Made by a program: the position numbers and the translations under genes. Of a stretch of 64,000 bases of DNA, positions 44,450 to 54,633 are shown one piece after another. The notes below the pieces were generated by a model. It did not search any database. It had not been told where the DNA came from and saw nothing but the letters and a program-made list of their open reading frames with translations. Numbering within the stretch: the first letter of the stretch is position 1; the number at the start of each line of letters is the position of its first letter. The DNA is from Demequina sp. NBRC 110054. GTDB taxonomy: Bacteria; Actinomycetota; Actinomycetes; Actinomycetales; Demequinaceae. The stretch is from NCBI RefSeq assembly GCF_002090115.1, contig NZ_BBRK01000006.1, forward strand, positions 62,001 through 126,000. Reading direction: 5' to 3'.

Positions 44450-44740
44450 TTATGTGCTCAGGAACGAGAGCGCCAACATGAGGAAGTAGCACACGAAGAA
44501 CAGGATGATCACGGCCAGGTCCAGACGGATCTGCCCGATCGTGATCGGCGGGATGAGCGACCGCAGGAGCTTGATGGGCGGGTCGGTCACGCTGTACACC
44601 GATTCGACGATGACCGCGGCGACTCCGGTGGGTCGCCAGTCCCGGGCGAGCACCGACACCCAGCTCAGCACCACGCGTCCCAGAAGGAACATCAAGAACA
44701 GGAAGACGACGAACTGGAGCAGACCGAAGATGATTGTCAC
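44450..44740 (-). CDS. YggT family membrane protein
   Basis: 96 residues, YggT family: two hydrophobic halves, TM near 5-25 and 70-93, with DPPIKLLRSLIPPI between. Found between sepF and divIVA in most Gram-positives; role in division or osmotic tolerance not settled. GTG start at 44740, 6 nt after TAGGCT and without Shine-Dalgarno. Confidence 0.93.
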   Translation of the reverse strand: MTIIFGLLQFVVFLFLMFLLGRVVLSWVSVLARDWRPTGVAAVIVESVYSVTDPPIKLLRSLIPPITIGQIRLDLAVIILFFVCYFLMLALSFLST

Positions 44741-44746
44741 GCGACG

Positions 44747-44752
44747 AGCCTA
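44747..44752 (-). promoter_or_regulatory. -10 element TAGGCT for yggT
   Basis: TANNNT hexamer 6 nt before the GTG start; leaderless arrangement. Confidence 0.4.
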
Positions 44753-44792
44753 ACCGACGAACCGCAGGGTTCCCGCAGCGATGACGCGGGCC

Positions 44793-45263
44793 TCAGGACT
44801 GGTTGTAGAACGTCTGCTGGTCCTGCTGCTGCTCGTTGTCCATGCCGATCTCGACATGCGCCGGAGAGAGCAGGAAGACCGACGTCGTCACGCGCTCGAT
44901 CGAGCCGTGCAGGCCGAACGAGAGGCCCGCGGAGAAGTCCACGAGGCGCTTCGCGTCCGCGTCGGACATCTCGGTGAGGTTCATGATGACCGGGACTCCA
45001 GAGCGGAACGCCTCGCCGATCAGGCGCGCGTCGTTGTACGAGCGCGGGTTGATCGTCTGGATGCGTCGCAGGCTCTTCGACTGCGGCGCCGACGGCTCGC
45101 GGTGCGCCGCGCGCACCGAACCCGTGGCGGGCGCGCTCTTGCGCGCCTCCGACACCTCGTGAAGGTTCGTCACAGGGGCGAGCTCCTCCTCGGAGTAGTC
45201 GTAGTCCTCGTGCTCGCTCACATCGAAGCCGAGGTACTGAACAACCTTGCGCACCGCGCTCAT
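44793..45263 (-). CDS. sepF: cell division protein SepF
   Basis: 156 residues. N-terminal amphipathic membrane anchor (MSAVRKVVQYLGF), acidic linker, then the SepF core domain (INPRSYNDARLIGEAF, VPVIMNLTEMSDADAKRLVDF, VFLLSPAHVEI). It tethers FtsZ to the membrane, which fits the absence of ftsA and the FtsZ C-terminal tail DVPDFLR. ATG with GAGAGGAG upstream. Confidence 0.96.
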   Translation of the reverse strand: MSAVRKVVQYLGFDVSEHEDYDYSEEELAPVTNLHEVSEARKSAPATGSVRAAHREPSAPQSKSLRRIQTINPRSYNDARLIGEAFRSGVPVIMNLTEMSDADAKRLVDFSAGLSFGLHGSIERVTTSVFLLSPAHVEIGMDNEQQQDQQTFYNQS

Positions 45264-45312
45264 CGGCGTGCTCCTCTCCCCTGATGGATGTCCTGAGCCA
45301 TCTGGGACCACG

Positions 45313-46071
45313 TTAGGTCGCGGCGTCCTCGGGTGCCGGGACCGACACGCCGACAGGGCCCTCGCACACGATGACTCCAGCGTGGCGGCCCGTGCGCGCG
45401 TCCCTGCGGTGCGAGAACCACCGCGTGTCCTCGAACGTGCAGTGCCGGTGGCGCAGCACGGGGCCCACCCCCAGCTCGGTGAGCCGCGTCTCGATCGCCC
45501 GCGGGATGTCGAGCGAGGGGGTGCCCCACGACGTCGAGGCCACGGCGACCGGATGCCGCCTTCCCACGCGGGCGCGCAGGTTCTCGGGGACCTCGTAGCA
45601 CGCGCCACAGATGGCGGGCCCGATCGCGGCACGGATCCCGGCCGCACCGGCACCGCTCGGGCGCAGGTCGAGCATGGCCGCTATCGCGGAATCGACGACG
45701 CCGCGATAGAGCCCCTCCCGGCCCGAGTGCACCGCGGCGACGGCGCCTGTCTGCGGGTCGTTCAGGAGCAGCGGCACGCAGTCCGCGGCGATCGCGGCGA
45801 GCGCGATCCCCGGCGTCGTCGTGAGCAGCACATCCGCCTTGGGCGGTCTCGGGGTGGGCTCGTCGATCCTCGCGACCGTGATGCCATGATCCGCCTCCAG
45901 GAACGTCACGAGCGCGCCGGCGGCCTCCGACACCACGACTCGGTTGTGCGCGACCGCGTCCGGGTCGTCGTCGACGTGAAGCGCGACGTTGAGAGTGTCG
46001 TAGGGAGCCGCCGAGTGCCCTCCTCGCCTGTCGGTGAAGAAGGCTCTGACGGGCAGCCCGGCATCGAGCAC
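45313..46071 (-). CDS. pgeF: PgeF/YfiH multicopper-like (laccase-domain) protein
   Basis: 252 residues, YfiH/PgeF family, which in E. coli removes wrong amino acids from peptidoglycan precursors. Motifs: AADCVPLLLND, VHSGREGLYRGVVD, GPAICGACYEV with metal-binding Cys and His residues. In VHSGREGL the usual Trp (VHAGWRGL) is replaced, a mild oddity. GTG start just 7 bp after the ftsZ stop; standard place between ftsZ and sepF. Confidence 0.92.
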   Translation of the reverse strand: MLDAGLPVRAFFTDRRGGHSAAPYDTLNVALHVDDDPDAVAHNRVVVSEAAGALVTFLEADHGITVARIDEPTPRPPKADVLLTTTPGIALAAIAADCVPLLLNDPQTGAVAAVHSGREGLYRGVVDSAIAAMLDLRPSGAGAAGIRAAIGPAICGACYEVPENLRARVGRRHPVAVASTSWGTPSLDIPRAIETRLTELGVGPVLRHRHCTFEDTRWFSHRRDARTGRHAGVIVCEGPVGVSVPAPEDAAT

Positions 46072-46078
46072 GCGGCGG

Positions 46079-47248
46079 CTACCGCAGGAAGTCGGGAACG
46101 TCGAGCTCGTCCGCCGCGGCGGCCACCTTCGGCTTGACCTCGATCGCGTCCGTCATCGGCTCGGGCTCGGCGTCTGCGTCGATCGCGGTCGGGATCGCTG
46201 ACTGCTCGATCGGCGCGGACACGGGCTCTGCGGGCACCGCGGCGGCCGCGGGCTTGGTCTCCACGCCGCCGACCGCCGTGTCGTGCTGGCGGTACGTCGG
46301 CGCACCGCCGTCGAAGCCCGCCGCGATGACCGTGATCCGCAGCTCGTCGCCAAGCGAGTCGTCGATGACGGTGCCGAAGATGATGTTGGCCTCCGCGTGG
46401 GCCGCCTCGCGCACCAGGCGCGCCGCAGCCTCGACCTCCTTGATCCCGAGGTTCGAGCCGCCCGAGATCGACAGCAGCACGCCGTGCGCGCCCTCGATCG
46501 AGGCCTCGAGGAGGGGCGATGAGATCGCGCCCTCGGCCGCCTCGAGCGCGCGGCTCTCGCCGCGGGCGGACGCGACACCCATGAGAGCCGTGCCCGCGCC
46601 CTGCATCACGGACTTCACGTCGTTGAAGTCCACGTTGATGAGGCCGGGGGTCGTGATCAGGTCGGTGATGCCCTGCACGCCGCCCTGGAGGACCTGGTCG
46701 GCCGCCGCGAAGGCGCCGAGCACGCTCAGCTGCGCATCCGAGATGTCGAGCAGGCGGTCGTTCGGGATGACGATGAGGGTGTCGACCTCCTCGCGCAGGC
46801 GCTGGATGCCGGCGTCCGCCTGGTCCGCGCGGCGGCGGCCCTCGAAGCCGAAGGGGCGGGTCACGACGCCGACGGTGAGCGCGCCGAGGCCGCGCGCGAT
46901 CTTGGCGACGACGGGGGCTCCGCCGGTGCCGGTGCCGCCGCCCTCTCCCGCGGTCACGAACACCATGTCGGCGCCCTTGAGCGCCTCGGTGATCTCATCC
47001 TCGTGGTCGTCGGCGGCCTGGCGGCCGACCTCGGGGTCGGCGCCGGCGCCGAGGCCGCGCGTGAGCTCGCGACCGATGTCGAGCTTCACGTCCGCGTCGG
47101 ACATGAGCAGCGCCTGCGCATCAGTGTTGATCGCGATGAACTCGGCGCCCTTGAGGCCGACGTCGATCATGCGGTTGACGGCATTGACGCCGCCGCCGCC
47201 GACGCCGACGACCTTGATGTTGGTGATGTAATTCTGCGGTGCGGCCAT
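46079..47248 (-). CDS. ftsZ: cell division GTPase FtsZ
   Basis: 389 residues. Tubulin signature [13 protein letters not shown]7 loop with [11 protein letters not shown], and a C-terminal conserved peptide DVPDFLR after a variable linker (about 320-380). Forms the Z ring. ATG with GGGGAGG 6 nt upstream. Upstream lies a TTGACA box and a 21-bp dyad, suggesting a dedicated, activator-controlled promoter. Confidence 0.99.
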   Translation of the reverse strand: MAAPQNYITNIKVVGVGGGGVNAVNRMIDVGLKGAEFIAINTDAQALLMSDADVKLDIGRELTRGLGAGADPEVGRQAADDHEDEITEALKGADMVFVTAGEGGGTGTGGAPVVAKIARGLGALTVGVVTRPFGFEGRRRADQADAGIQRLREEVDTLIVIPNDRLLDISDAQLSVLGAFAAADQVLQGGVQGITDLITTPGLINVDFNDVKSVMQGAGTALMGVASARGESRALEAAEGAISSPLLEASIEGAHGVLLSISGGSNLGIKEVEAAARLVREAAHAEANIIFGTVIDDSLGDELRITVIAAGFDGGAPTYRQHDTAVGGVETKPAAAAVPAEPVSAPIEQSAIPTAIDADAEPEPMTDAIEVKPKVAAAADELDVPDFLR

Positions 47249-47267
47249 GGGTGCCTCCCCTAAACGT

Positions 47268-47288
47268 TAACCTTCAACTTGAGGGTTA
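47268..47288 (-). promoter_or_regulatory. ftsZ: 21-bp dyad in the ftsZ promoter region
   Basis: TAACCCTCAA-G-TTGAAGGTTA on the minus strand: 10-bp arms with one mismatch around a single base, 20-40 bp before the ftsZ ATG. MerR-type activators use dyads of this type, and the MerR-type FtsR controls ftsZ in Corynebacterium; binding here is inferred. Confidence 0.6.
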
Positions 47289-47294
47289 TAGTTA

Positions 47295-47300
47295 TGTCAA
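47295..47300 (-). promoter_or_regulatory. ftsZ: TTGACA -35 box upstream of ftsZ
   Basis: Perfect -35 hexamer directly upstream of the dyad. No good -10 lies at 17 nt; the dyad occupies that place, so activator dependence is plausible. Confidence 0.5.
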
Positions 47301-47392
47301 GTTGATCCACGACGAAGGTACGTCGCGCCGTCGGCTCGGCTCCGCAGGACACGCGCAAGTGTCGCGACAATCCGAAGTGAGAGAGTCGACCG

Positions 47393-48469
47393 TCACTCGT
47401 CGCGAGTGATCGGCAGGCTCGGCGCGGAGACGTCGATCACCTCCGCCGAGGAGGCCTTGTCCGAGTCGAGCAGCACCGACAGCACCTGAGCCTTCGTGGC
47501 AGAGTCCTCAACGCTCCCCCACTCCACGCGCGGCCCGTCGCGCAGGGTGAAGCTCACCGAGTCCTCGGTCTCCGCCTCGATGCTCTCGACCTGAGATCGC
47601 AGGTCGACGGGGAGCTCGTCGATCACGCCGAGCACCGCCTGGAGCACCCGGTCGCTCCCCTCCCCGAGCGGCACGGTCACGATCGGCAGCCTCTTGGGGG
47701 CGTTCTTGACCGTCGACACGGTCTGCGCCTCGTCATCCACGATGACGTAGCCGCCGCCGTCCCGCGGAACCGCGGCGACCGGGACGCGAGATTCGATCTC
47801 GACCCGGAGCGTGGTCGGCCACAGCCTCACGACGCTCGCCGAGGCGACTCCCCGGATCTCCTCGAGGCTCTCCACGAGCGCGCCCGTGTCCACGAGGAGC
47901 AGCGAGTCGCCGTCCTGCGCCGCGATGGCGGCCTCGACGGCGTCGCCGTCCACGTACCTGCCCGCGCCCGAGACCTCCACCGCCGACGCGTCGAAGCGCA
48001 GCAGCGGCGACATCATCACCGCCCACACGACCGCGACCACGCCGAGCGCGATCGCCGCGCGGATGCCCCACCGCCGCCACAGCACGCGCCGTTCGACGGC
48101 ACGGCGCTCCGCGAGGCGTTCCTGCATGCGCAGGGTCACGCGGTCGAAGGTTTGGGAGGCCCTGGCGACCCAGATGCTCGGGTCGGCGGCCTGCTGCTCG
48201 CCGGCCGCTCGCGCGGCCCCATCGGCGACCTCGTGCTCACCGGTCGCCTTCGCGGCCGGCGTCGCGCTCTCGCGGGACCTCGTGACTTCGGTGCGATCGA
48301 TGGTCCCGGTCGCCGCGCCCTGACGGCGCGTCGCCTGCGGCGCCACCGACATGGGTGCGCTCCCGGTGCGCGGGCGCTCCGCTTCCGTACTGCGCGGTGC
48401 CTCCGTACCGCGCGGCACGGCCGGGCGCCTCGCGGCGGGTCGCGAGGGCGCGGCCGGGCGCTCAGGCAT
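47393..48469 (-). CDS. ftsQ: cell division protein FtsQ
   Basis: 358 residues. Long disordered Ala/Arg/Pro cytoplasmic part (1-130), TM helix (about 136-156), POTRA domain (FDASAVEVSGAGRYVDGDAV) and beta domain. Part of the FtsQ-FtsL-FtsB divisome complex. The ATG overlaps the end of murC by 8 nt. The N-terminal extension is longer than average but usual in actinobacteria. Confidence 0.92.
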   Translation of the reverse strand: MPERPAAPSRPAARRPAVPRGTEAPRSTEAERPRTGSAPMSVAPQATRRQGAATGTIDRTEVTRSRESATPAAKATGEHEVADGAARAAGEQQAADPSIWVARASQTFDRVTLRMQERLAERRAVERRVLWRRWGIRAAIALGVVAVVWAVMMSPLLRFDASAVEVSGAGRYVDGDAVEAAIAAQDGDSLLLVDTGALVESLEEIRGVASASVVRLWPTTLRVEIESRVPVAAVPRDGGGYVIVDDEAQTVSTVKNAPKRLPIVTVPLGEGSDRVLQAVLGVIDELPVDLRSQVESIEAETEDSVSFTLRDGPRVEWGSVEDSATKAQVLSVLLDSDKASSAEVIDVSAPSLPITRDE

Positions 48470-49829
48470 CCGGGCCCCGGCCCTCGCCCTTCCGCAGGGC
48501 GTCGAGGATCCATCCAGCGGCCTGGGTCACGGGACCGGAACCGACCGTGAGCACGAGATCGCCCGGCTTCGCGAGACGCGCCGCCTCCGCAGCCGCGTCG
48601 ACGAGGGACGGTACGAGCGTGAGCGTCGACCCCTCTGGCATCGTGGCGCCGTCGGCGATGAGCTGCGACGAGACTCCGGGGATCGGGTCCTCCCTGTCAC
48701 CGTGCACCTCGGTGAGCACGACGTCGGCGTCGGCGACCGACAGCGCCTGGCCGAACGCCGCGGCGTGCAGCTGGGTGCGGGTGAACAGGGCCGGCTGGAA
48801 CAGCACGACGAGGTGTCCGGCCCCCGAGGCGCGCGCGCCCTCGAGCATCGCCGCGACCTCGGTCGGGTGGTGCGCGTAGTCGTCGATCACGCGCACCCCG
48901 CCTGCCTCGCCGCGCAGCTCGAACCTGCGGCCCGTGCCTCCGAACGTCGCGACCGCATCGGCGGCCTCGACAGGGTCCACTCCCAGGTGGACGGCGGCGG
49001 CCCATGCTGCCGCCGCGTTGAGTCTCTGGTGAGCGCCGGGCAGCGCGGGCGCGATCGCATACGTGTCGGCTCCGCGCACCAGCCCGTCGGCGGTGACCCG
49101 CACGTCGGCGTCGGGAGACTCGCCGTAGCCCACGACGTCGCGGCCCTCGGAGCGCAGCCGCTCGGCGATGCCCCGCACCACAGGGTCGTCGACGCACGCG
49201 ACCAGCAGGCTCGCCTCGCGCGCGAAGTCCTCGAATGCCTGGTGCAGCGCCTCGACCGTGCCGTGGTGGTCCAGGTGGTCCGGCTCGATGTTGAGGATGA
49301 TCGCGACCTCGGGGTGGTAGCGAAGGAACGAGCCGTCGGACTCGTCCGCCTCGACGACCCCGACGCCGCTCGAGCCCGCGTAGCCGCCCGCGACGGCGCC
49401 CTCGATGCCCAGCACGCGCGCACCCACGGCGTAGCTCGCGTCGATCCCACAGGCGTGGAGCACGTGAGCGGTGAGCGCGGACGTCGTGGTCTTGCCATGC
49501 GAGCCCGCGACGCCCACGAGGCGCTGCCCCGCGAGCGCGTTGGCGAGGGCCTCGGAGCGGTGCACCACCGGGATCCCGAGCTCACGCGCTCGCGCGAGCT
49601 CGACGTTGGTCTCGCGCACCGCGGTCGAGATCACGACGGCGGCCGCCCCCTCGACGAGCGCGGCGTCGTGCCCGATCCGCACGTCCATGCCGGCGCCCTT
49701 GAGCGCGAGGAAGTAGGCGCTCTCCTTCGCGTCGGTGCCCGACACCTCGACGCCCGTCGCCGCGGTGAGGCGGGCGACGGCGGACATGCCTGAGCCGCCC
49801 ACGCCGATGAAGTGGATCCTGTCCGTCAC
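48462..49829 (-). CDS. murC: UDP-N-acetylmuramate-L-alanine ligase
   Basis: 455 residues. Adds the first L-Ala to UDP-MurNAc. N-terminal Rossmann part HFIGVGGSGMSAVARL, ATP loop GVAGSHGKTTTSA, then DEYAHHPTEV-like DDYAHHPTEVAAML in the C-terminal domain. GTG start overlapping the murG stop (GTGA). Confidence 0.97.
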   Translation of the reverse strand: MTDRIHFIGVGGSGMSAVARLTAATGVEVSGTDAKESAYFLALKGAGMDVRIGHDAALVEGAAAVVISTAVRETNVELARARELGIPVVHRSEALANALAGQRLVGVAGSHGKTTTSALTAHVLHACGIDASYAVGARVLGIEGAVAGGYAGSSGVGVVEADESDGSFLRYHPEVAIILNIEPDHLDHHGTVEALHQAFEDFAREASLLVACVDDPVVRGIAERLRSEGRDVVGYGESPDADVRVTADGLVRGADTYAIAPALPGAHQRLNAAAAWAAAVHLGVDPVEAADAVATFGGTGRRFELRGEAGGVRVIDDYAHHPTEVAAMLEGARASGAGHLVVLFQPALFTRTQLHAAAFGQALSVADADVVLTEVHGDREDPIPGVSSQLIADGATMPEGSTLTLVPSLVDAAAEAARLAKPGDLVLTVGSGPVTQAAGWILDALRKGEGRGPDA

Positions 49830-50959
49830 TGCTGCGCGTCCTCCTTCAGCTGCGCCTCGACGAGGTCGGCGAGCCTCGCCGAGCCGTCGGCGATTCCCAC
49901 CCGTCTTGCCGCGGCGCGCATGCGCGCCGGCGCGTCCCTGTCGAGCAGCATTTGCTCCGCCGCCATCTCGATCGAGGCGGGCGTGAGGTCAGCATCGCGG
50001 ATCATGGTCGCCGCGCCCGCGTCGACCGCGGGACCGGCGTTGAGGCCCTGCTCGCCGTTGCCGTGCGGCAGCGGCACATAGAGCGCGGGGATCGCGAGGG
50101 CCGTGAGCTCGCACACCATGCCCGCGCCCGAGCGCGCGACGACGGCGTCGGCGGCCGACAGCATCGCCGCCATGTCGTGCGCATACTCCTCGACCTTGTA
50201 CATCTCGCGGTGCGAGGCGGACATGCCACCCCTCACGCGGAGCGCATCGTCCGCCTTGCCGATCCCCGTGAGGTGGATGACGTGGACGCCGTGCGCGGTG
50301 AGGCGCTCGGCGGCACCGACCGTCGCAGCGTTGAGGCTCGCAGCACCCGAGGAGCCGCCGGTGACCAGGAGGACCGAGGCGTCCGCGGGCCAGCCGAGCG
50401 CCTTGCGCGCCGCGGCCTGCGCCTCCTTGCGGGCGTCGTCGTCCAGCAGGATCGGGGCGAGCTCACCGATCTGCGCGCGCAGCGGCAGTCCGGTCACCAC
50501 CGCGCCCTTGAGCGGGGTCGAGGGGAACGTCGTCGCGACCGCGGCGGCCCAGCGCGCGCCGAGCTTGTTCGCGAGGCCAGGCATCATGTTCGCCTCGTGG
50601 ACGATCACGGGGAGCCTCCTGCGCCGCGCCGCGAGATACGCGGGCGTGGACGCGTAGCCGCCGAAGCCGACGACGGCCTTCGCGCCGATCGCGTCGATCG
50701 CGTCGGTCGCGGCATCGATCGCGCGCTTGAGGTTCAGCGGCAGGCGCACGAGGTCCATCGAGGGACGACGCGGCATGGGCACCTTGGGGACCGTGAAGAG
50801 CTCGAGGCCGGCGCGCGGGACGAGGTCGGCCTCGAGCCCCATCGACGTGCCGAGCGCCGCGGGCTCGTGCCCGCGTGACGCGAGCTCGGCCGCGGTCGCG
50901 AGCAGCGGGTTGACGTGGCCGGCGGTGCCTCCGCCGGCCAGCAGGATGGGATCACCCAC
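49826..50959 (-). CDS. murG: UDP-GlcNAc transferase (lipid II synthesis)
   Basis: 377 residues. GT-B glycosyltransferase converting lipid I to lipid II. N-terminal loop LAGGGTAGHVNPLLA, acceptor-side GFGGYAS, donor-side GGSSGAASLN and AMLSAADAVVARSGAGMVCEL. GTG start overlapping ftsW stop by 8 nt. Confidence 0.97.
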   Translation of the reverse strand: MGDPILLAGGGTAGHVNPLLATAAELASRGHEPAALGTSMGLEADLVPRAGLELFTVPKVPMPRRPSMDLVRLPLNLKRAIDAATDAIDAIGAKAVVGFGGYASTPAYLAARRRRLPVIVHEANMMPGLANKLGARWAAAVATTFPSTPLKGAVVTGLPLRAQIGELAPILLDDDARKEAQAAARKALGWPADASVLLVTGGSSGAASLNAATVGAAERLTAHGVHVIHLTGIGKADDALRVRGGMSASHREMYKVEEYAHDMAAMLSAADAVVARSGAGMVCELTALAIPALYVPLPHGNGEQGLNAGPAVDAGAATMIRDADLTPASIEMAAEQMLLDRDAPARMRAAARRVGIADGSARLADLVEAQLKEDAQQ

Positions 50960-52163
50960 GACGCCCCCTCGAGACGACCGCGATGGAGCGGCGGATCATC
51001 GACGGCCGGGCCGCGAAGGCCTCCTGCGCGCCGGGTTCTCGGCGCGCGAACGCCATGAGCACGCCGAGCGCGGCGAGGGAGGCGATCATCGACGATCCGC
51101 CCGAGGACAGCAGCGGCAGCGGCACGCCGAAGACCGGCAGCAGCTCGAGCACGACCGCGATGTTGAGGAAGGCTTGCCCCACGATCCAGGCGCCGATCGC
51201 GCCCGAGGCGATCTGCACGAAAGGATCGCGGTGGCGGCGCACGAGGCGTGAGACCGCGATGAGGATCATGGCGAACGCGATGAGCACCGTCACGGTGCCG
51301 ATGAGGCCCCATTCCTCGCCGATGATCGCGTAGATGAAGTCGTTCTCGGACTCCGGCAGGTAGCCCCACTTCTCGCGGCTGTTGCCGGGCCCCAGGCCCC
51401 AGATGCCGCCCGAGGCGAGTGCCCAGGTGCCGCGGGTCTGCTGCAGGCCCACGCCGACGGTGTCGGTCTCCCCCGACAGCCACGACGAGATGCGGGCCGA
51501 CCTGGTCGATCCCTGGGTGAGCAGCCAGATGACGAACGGCACCGCGGCAAGCGCTGCCATCACGAAGAACCGCGCGGGCACTCCGGCGATCCAGTACGCG
51601 GCGGCGACGACCATGCCGATCACCATCGCCGTGCCCATGTCCCCTCCGGCGAGGACGAGGCCGATCACCGCGAGCGCGGCGACGCCGCCAGGGAGCAGCA
51701 TCCCCTTGAGCGTGTGGAGCTCCTTGCGGCGCTGCGCAAGTACGAGGCCGAGGAACAGCGCGAGCCCGAGCTTCGCGAACTCGGACGGCTGCAGGGAGAA
51801 GCCCGCGATCCTGATCCAGTTCCTGTTGCCGTTGACCGCGGTGCCGGCGAGCTGGACGAAGATGAGCAGCCCGAGCGACCCGTAGAAGACGAGCGGCGTG
51901 AACGCCTTCCACTGCACGATCGACAGCCGCGACCCGAAGATCAGCACCACGAGGCCGATGAGCATCGCCGCGACCTGCACGATGAACGCGCCCCACGGGT
52001 TCCCGCCGGAGGTGAACGTCGACGTGATCGACGAGCTCGACAGCACGACCGCGAGGCCGATGAGCAGCAGGATGCCGGTGGCAGCGGCGAGCAGGTAGTA
52101 CGTGACGACGGGCGAGCCCGTCGGCGCGGGGGCGGCCTTGCGGCGGTCTGCCGTCGCGGTCAC
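50952..52163 (-). CDS. ftsW: SEDS peptidoglycan glycosyltransferase FtsW
   Basis: 403 residues, about 10 TM helices, SEDS family polymerase/flippase partner of FtsI. Motifs: FSLQPSEFAKLGLALF, IGEEWGLIG and PLLSSGGSSMIASL. The GTG start at 52163 (VTATADRRKAAP) has GGGGAGGTGCGA before it; the much longer frame upstream is a shadow of murD. Confidence 0.96.
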   Translation of the reverse strand: MTATADRRKAAPAPTGSPVVTYYLLAAATGILLLIGLAVVLSSSSITSTFTSGGNPWGAFIVQVAAMLIGLVVLIFGSRLSIVQWKAFTPLVFYGSLGLLIFVQLAGTAVNGNRNWIRIAGFSLQPSEFAKLGLALFLGLVLAQRRKELHTLKGMLLPGGVAALAVIGLVLAGGDMGTAMVIGMVVAAAYWIAGVPARFFVMAALAAVPFVIWLLTQGSTRSARISSWLSGETDTVGVGLQQTRGTWALASGGIWGLGPGNSREKWGYLPESENDFIYAIIGEEWGLIGTVTVLIAFAMILIAVSRLVRRHRDPFVQIASGAIGAWIVGQAFLNIAVVLELLPVFGVPLPLLSSGGSSMIASLAALGVLMAFARREPGAQEAFAARPSMIRRSIAVVSRGRRG

Positions 52164-52189
52164 TCGCACCTCCCCCGGCGCGTGCGCGC

Positions 52190-53551
52190 CTATGTCAGCG
52201 CCTCCGCCGCCCGGGCGAAGGCCTCTCCTCGATCCGCGTAGCTCGCGAACTGGTCGAACGACGCGCACGCGGGAGACAGCAGGACCGTGTCGCCCGCGGT
52301 GGCGAACGAGCGAGCGGCGATGACCGCCCTCGCCATCACAGTGTCCCCCGGTTCGATCCGCGATACGGGTATATCGGGCGCGTGTCCCGCGAGGGCCGAC
52401 AGGAGCGGCTCGGGGTCCTCGCCGATGAGGACCACGGCCTTGAGCCTGTCGCCGACCTCCCGCACGAGCTCGGAGAACTCCTGGCCCTTGGGCTGACCGC
52501 CCGCGATCCACACGACCGAGCCGGGGCTCATCCCGCCGAAAGCGGCGATCGCCGCGTGCGCGTTGGTCGCCTTCGAGTCGTCGACGTACTGCACGCCGTC
52601 GAGGTCGCGCACGAACGCCGTGCGGTGCTGGTCGAGGGCGAAGCCACGCAGCCCGGCGCTCACCGCCTCGGGCGGGACGCCCACCGCCCTGGCGAGCGCG
52701 GCCGCGGACAGCGCGTTCGTGACGAGGTACGGGGGCACGGCGCCCGCCACGAGGTGCTCGAGGTCCTGGAGCTCGCCGATCTCCGCGGCCTGGCGGCGAC
52801 GGTCCTCGACGAACGCGCGGTCGACGAGCAGGCCCTCGACGACGCCGAGCTGGCTGGGCGCGGGAGCGCCGAGCGAGACGCCGATCGCGCGGCAGCCGTC
52901 GACGACCTCGGCGTCCTCGACCATCCTCTCCACCCGCGCGTCAGCGCTCGGGTACACGCACGCGACCTGGACGTGGCGGAACACGCGCGCCTTGTCAGCG
53001 CGGTACGCCTCGAGCGAGCCGTGCCAGTCGGTGTGGTCGTCGTCGGCGTTGAGGCACACGGCGGCGTGCGGCGAGAGCGTCTCGGTGAAGTGCAGCTGGA
53101 GACTCGCGATCTCGACCGCGACGAGGTCGTGCTGCTCGCGCGCCGAGGCGATGACGGGGATCCCCATGTTGCCGCACACGGCGACATCGAGACCGCCGGC
53201 CTCGGCGATCGCGCCCACCATCTGGGTCGTGGTCGTCTTGCCGTTGGTGCCGGTCACGAGCACCCACGGGATGCCGGGACGGCGCACGCGCCACGCGAAC
53301 TCCATCTCGGACCAGATCGGCAGCCCGGCCTGCTCGCATGCGCGGATGGCCGGCGAGTGCGGGGCGAAGGCCGCCGACGCCATCACGACGTCGAAGCTCG
53401 ACAGGTCGACCTCGGAGAGGTCGCGGTGGTCGCCGTGACCGTTCGCGTCGACGGTCACCGCCTCCGCGCCGTCCTCGCGGCACGCCTGCGCCGCCGACGT
53501 CCCCGCGACGCCGACACCGAGGATCAGCACCCTCAGCCCGGCGATGCTCAC
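52190..53551 (-). CDS. murD: UDP-N-acetylmuramoyl-L-alanine-D-glutamate ligase
   Basis: 453 residues. Adds D-Glu. N-terminal [20 protein letters not shown] loop [13 protein letters not shown], central [12 protein letters not shown]-terminal [11 protein letters not shown]. The GTG start overlaps the mraY stop (GTGA); the ORF upstream of it is a shadow of mraY. Confidence 0.96.
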   Translation of the reverse strand: MSIAGLRVLILGVGVAGTSAAQACREDGAEAVTVDANGHGDHRDLSEVDLSSFDVVMASAAFAPHSPAIRACEQAGLPIWSEMEFAWRVRRPGIPWVLVTGTNGKTTTTQMVGAIAEAGGLDVAVCGNMGIPVIASAREQHDLVAVEIASLQLHFTETLSPHAAVCLNADDDHTDWHGSLEAYRADKARVFRHVQVACVYPSADARVERMVEDAEVVDGCRAIGVSLGAPAPSQLGVVEGLLVDRAFVEDRRRQAAEIGELQDLEHLVAGAVPPYLVTNALSAAALARAVGVPPEAVSAGLRGFALDQHRTAFVRDLDGVQYVDDSKATNAHAAIAAFGGMSPGSVVWIAGGQPKGQEFSELVREVGDRLKAVVLIGEDPEPLLSALAGHAPDIPVSRIEPGDTVMARAVIAARSFATAGDTVLLSPACASFDQFASYADRGEAFARAAEALT

Positions 53552-54633
53552 AGGTTCGCCACCCACTCCGCGTAGAACGCGCCGACCCCGGTCATCGCGC
53601 ACAGGCCCGCGATGATCCAGAAGCGCACGACGATCGTGACCTCGTTCCATCCCATGAGCTCGAAATGATGGTGCAGGGGCGCCATCTTGAAGATGCGTTT
53701 GCCGCCGCTGATCTTGAACCAGCCGATCTGCAGCACCGACGAGGCGACGATGAGGACGAACAGGCCGCCGATGAGCAGGCCGAGGAACTCGGTGCGGGAG
53801 ACGATCGTCATGCCCGCGATCGCGCCGCCGAGCGCGAGCGAGCCGGTGTCCCCCATGAAGATCCGCGCGGGCGAGGTGTTCCACCACAGGAAGCCGAAGC
53901 ACGCGCCCGCGATCGCGGAGCTGAGCACCGCGAGGTCGAGCGGGTCGCGCGTCTCGTAGCACAGCGATCCCGCGCCCTCGAGCTGGCAGTTCTGCTGCAG
54001 CTGCCAGATCGCGATGATGATGTACGAGCCGAAGAAGATGAGCGAGGCGCCGGTCGCGAGGCCGTCGAGCCCGTCCGTGAGGTTCACCGCGTTCGACCAC
54101 GCGGTGATGAGGAAGTTCGACCAGATGATGAACCCGATCGTGCCGACGGCGGGCGCGATGACCGCGAGATCGAGCGACGTGTCGCGCAGGAACGAGATCG
54201 CCGTGGACGCGGGCGTGAGGCCGTCCGCGTTCGGGAACTGGAGCGCGAGCACCGCGAAGCCGATGCCGACGATGCCCTGGCCGAGGATCTTCCACCCCGC
54301 CCTCAGACCGAGCGAGCGCTCCTGCCGGATCTTGATCGCATCGTCCAGGAAGCCCACGAAGCCGAGGCCCACGAACAGGAAGACCACGAGGATCGACGAG
54401 GCGTTAGGCGCCCTGCCGATGAACGCGTTGCCGACGAGCCAGCCGAACAGCGTGGCGAGGATGATGACGACGCCGCCCATGGTCGGGGTGCCGCGCTTGA
54501 CGTGGTGCGACGCGGGCCCGTCCTGGCGGATGAACTGCCCGTAGTGCTGCCTCGTGAGGTACCGGATGAACAGCGGGGTCCCGAGCAGGGACACCAGCAG
54601 CGCGATCCCGCCTGCGGCGACTACCGCCTTCAT
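53548..54633 (-). CDS. mraY: phospho-N-acetylmuramoyl-pentapeptide transferase
   Basis: 361 residues, 10 TM helices, transfers phospho-MurNAc-pentapeptide to undecaprenyl phosphate to form lipid I. Active-site motifs: [49 protein letters not shown]. The second DD motif Tyr found in many homologues is Ala here (DDAIK), within a GGACGATGCG word. ATG at 54633 has GGAGGAG and overlaps the murF stop. Confidence 0.97.
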   Translation of the reverse strand: MKAVVAAGGIALLVSLLGTPLFIRYLTRQHYGQFIRQDGPASHHVKRGTPTMGGVVIILATLFGWLVGNAFIGRAPNASSILVVFLFVGLGFVGFLDDAIKIRQERSLGLRAGWKILGQGIVGIGFAVLALQFPNADGLTPASTAISFLRDTSLDLAVIAPAVGTIGFIIWSNFLITAWSNAVNLTDGLDGLATGASLIFFGSYIIIAIWQLQQNCQLEGAGSLCYETRDPLDLAVLSSAIAGACFGFLWWNTSPARIFMGDTGSLALGGAIAGMTIVSRTEFLGLLIGGLFVLIVASSVLQIGWFKISGGKRIFKMAPLHHHFELMGWNEVTIVVRFWIIAGLCAMTGVGAFYAEWVANL

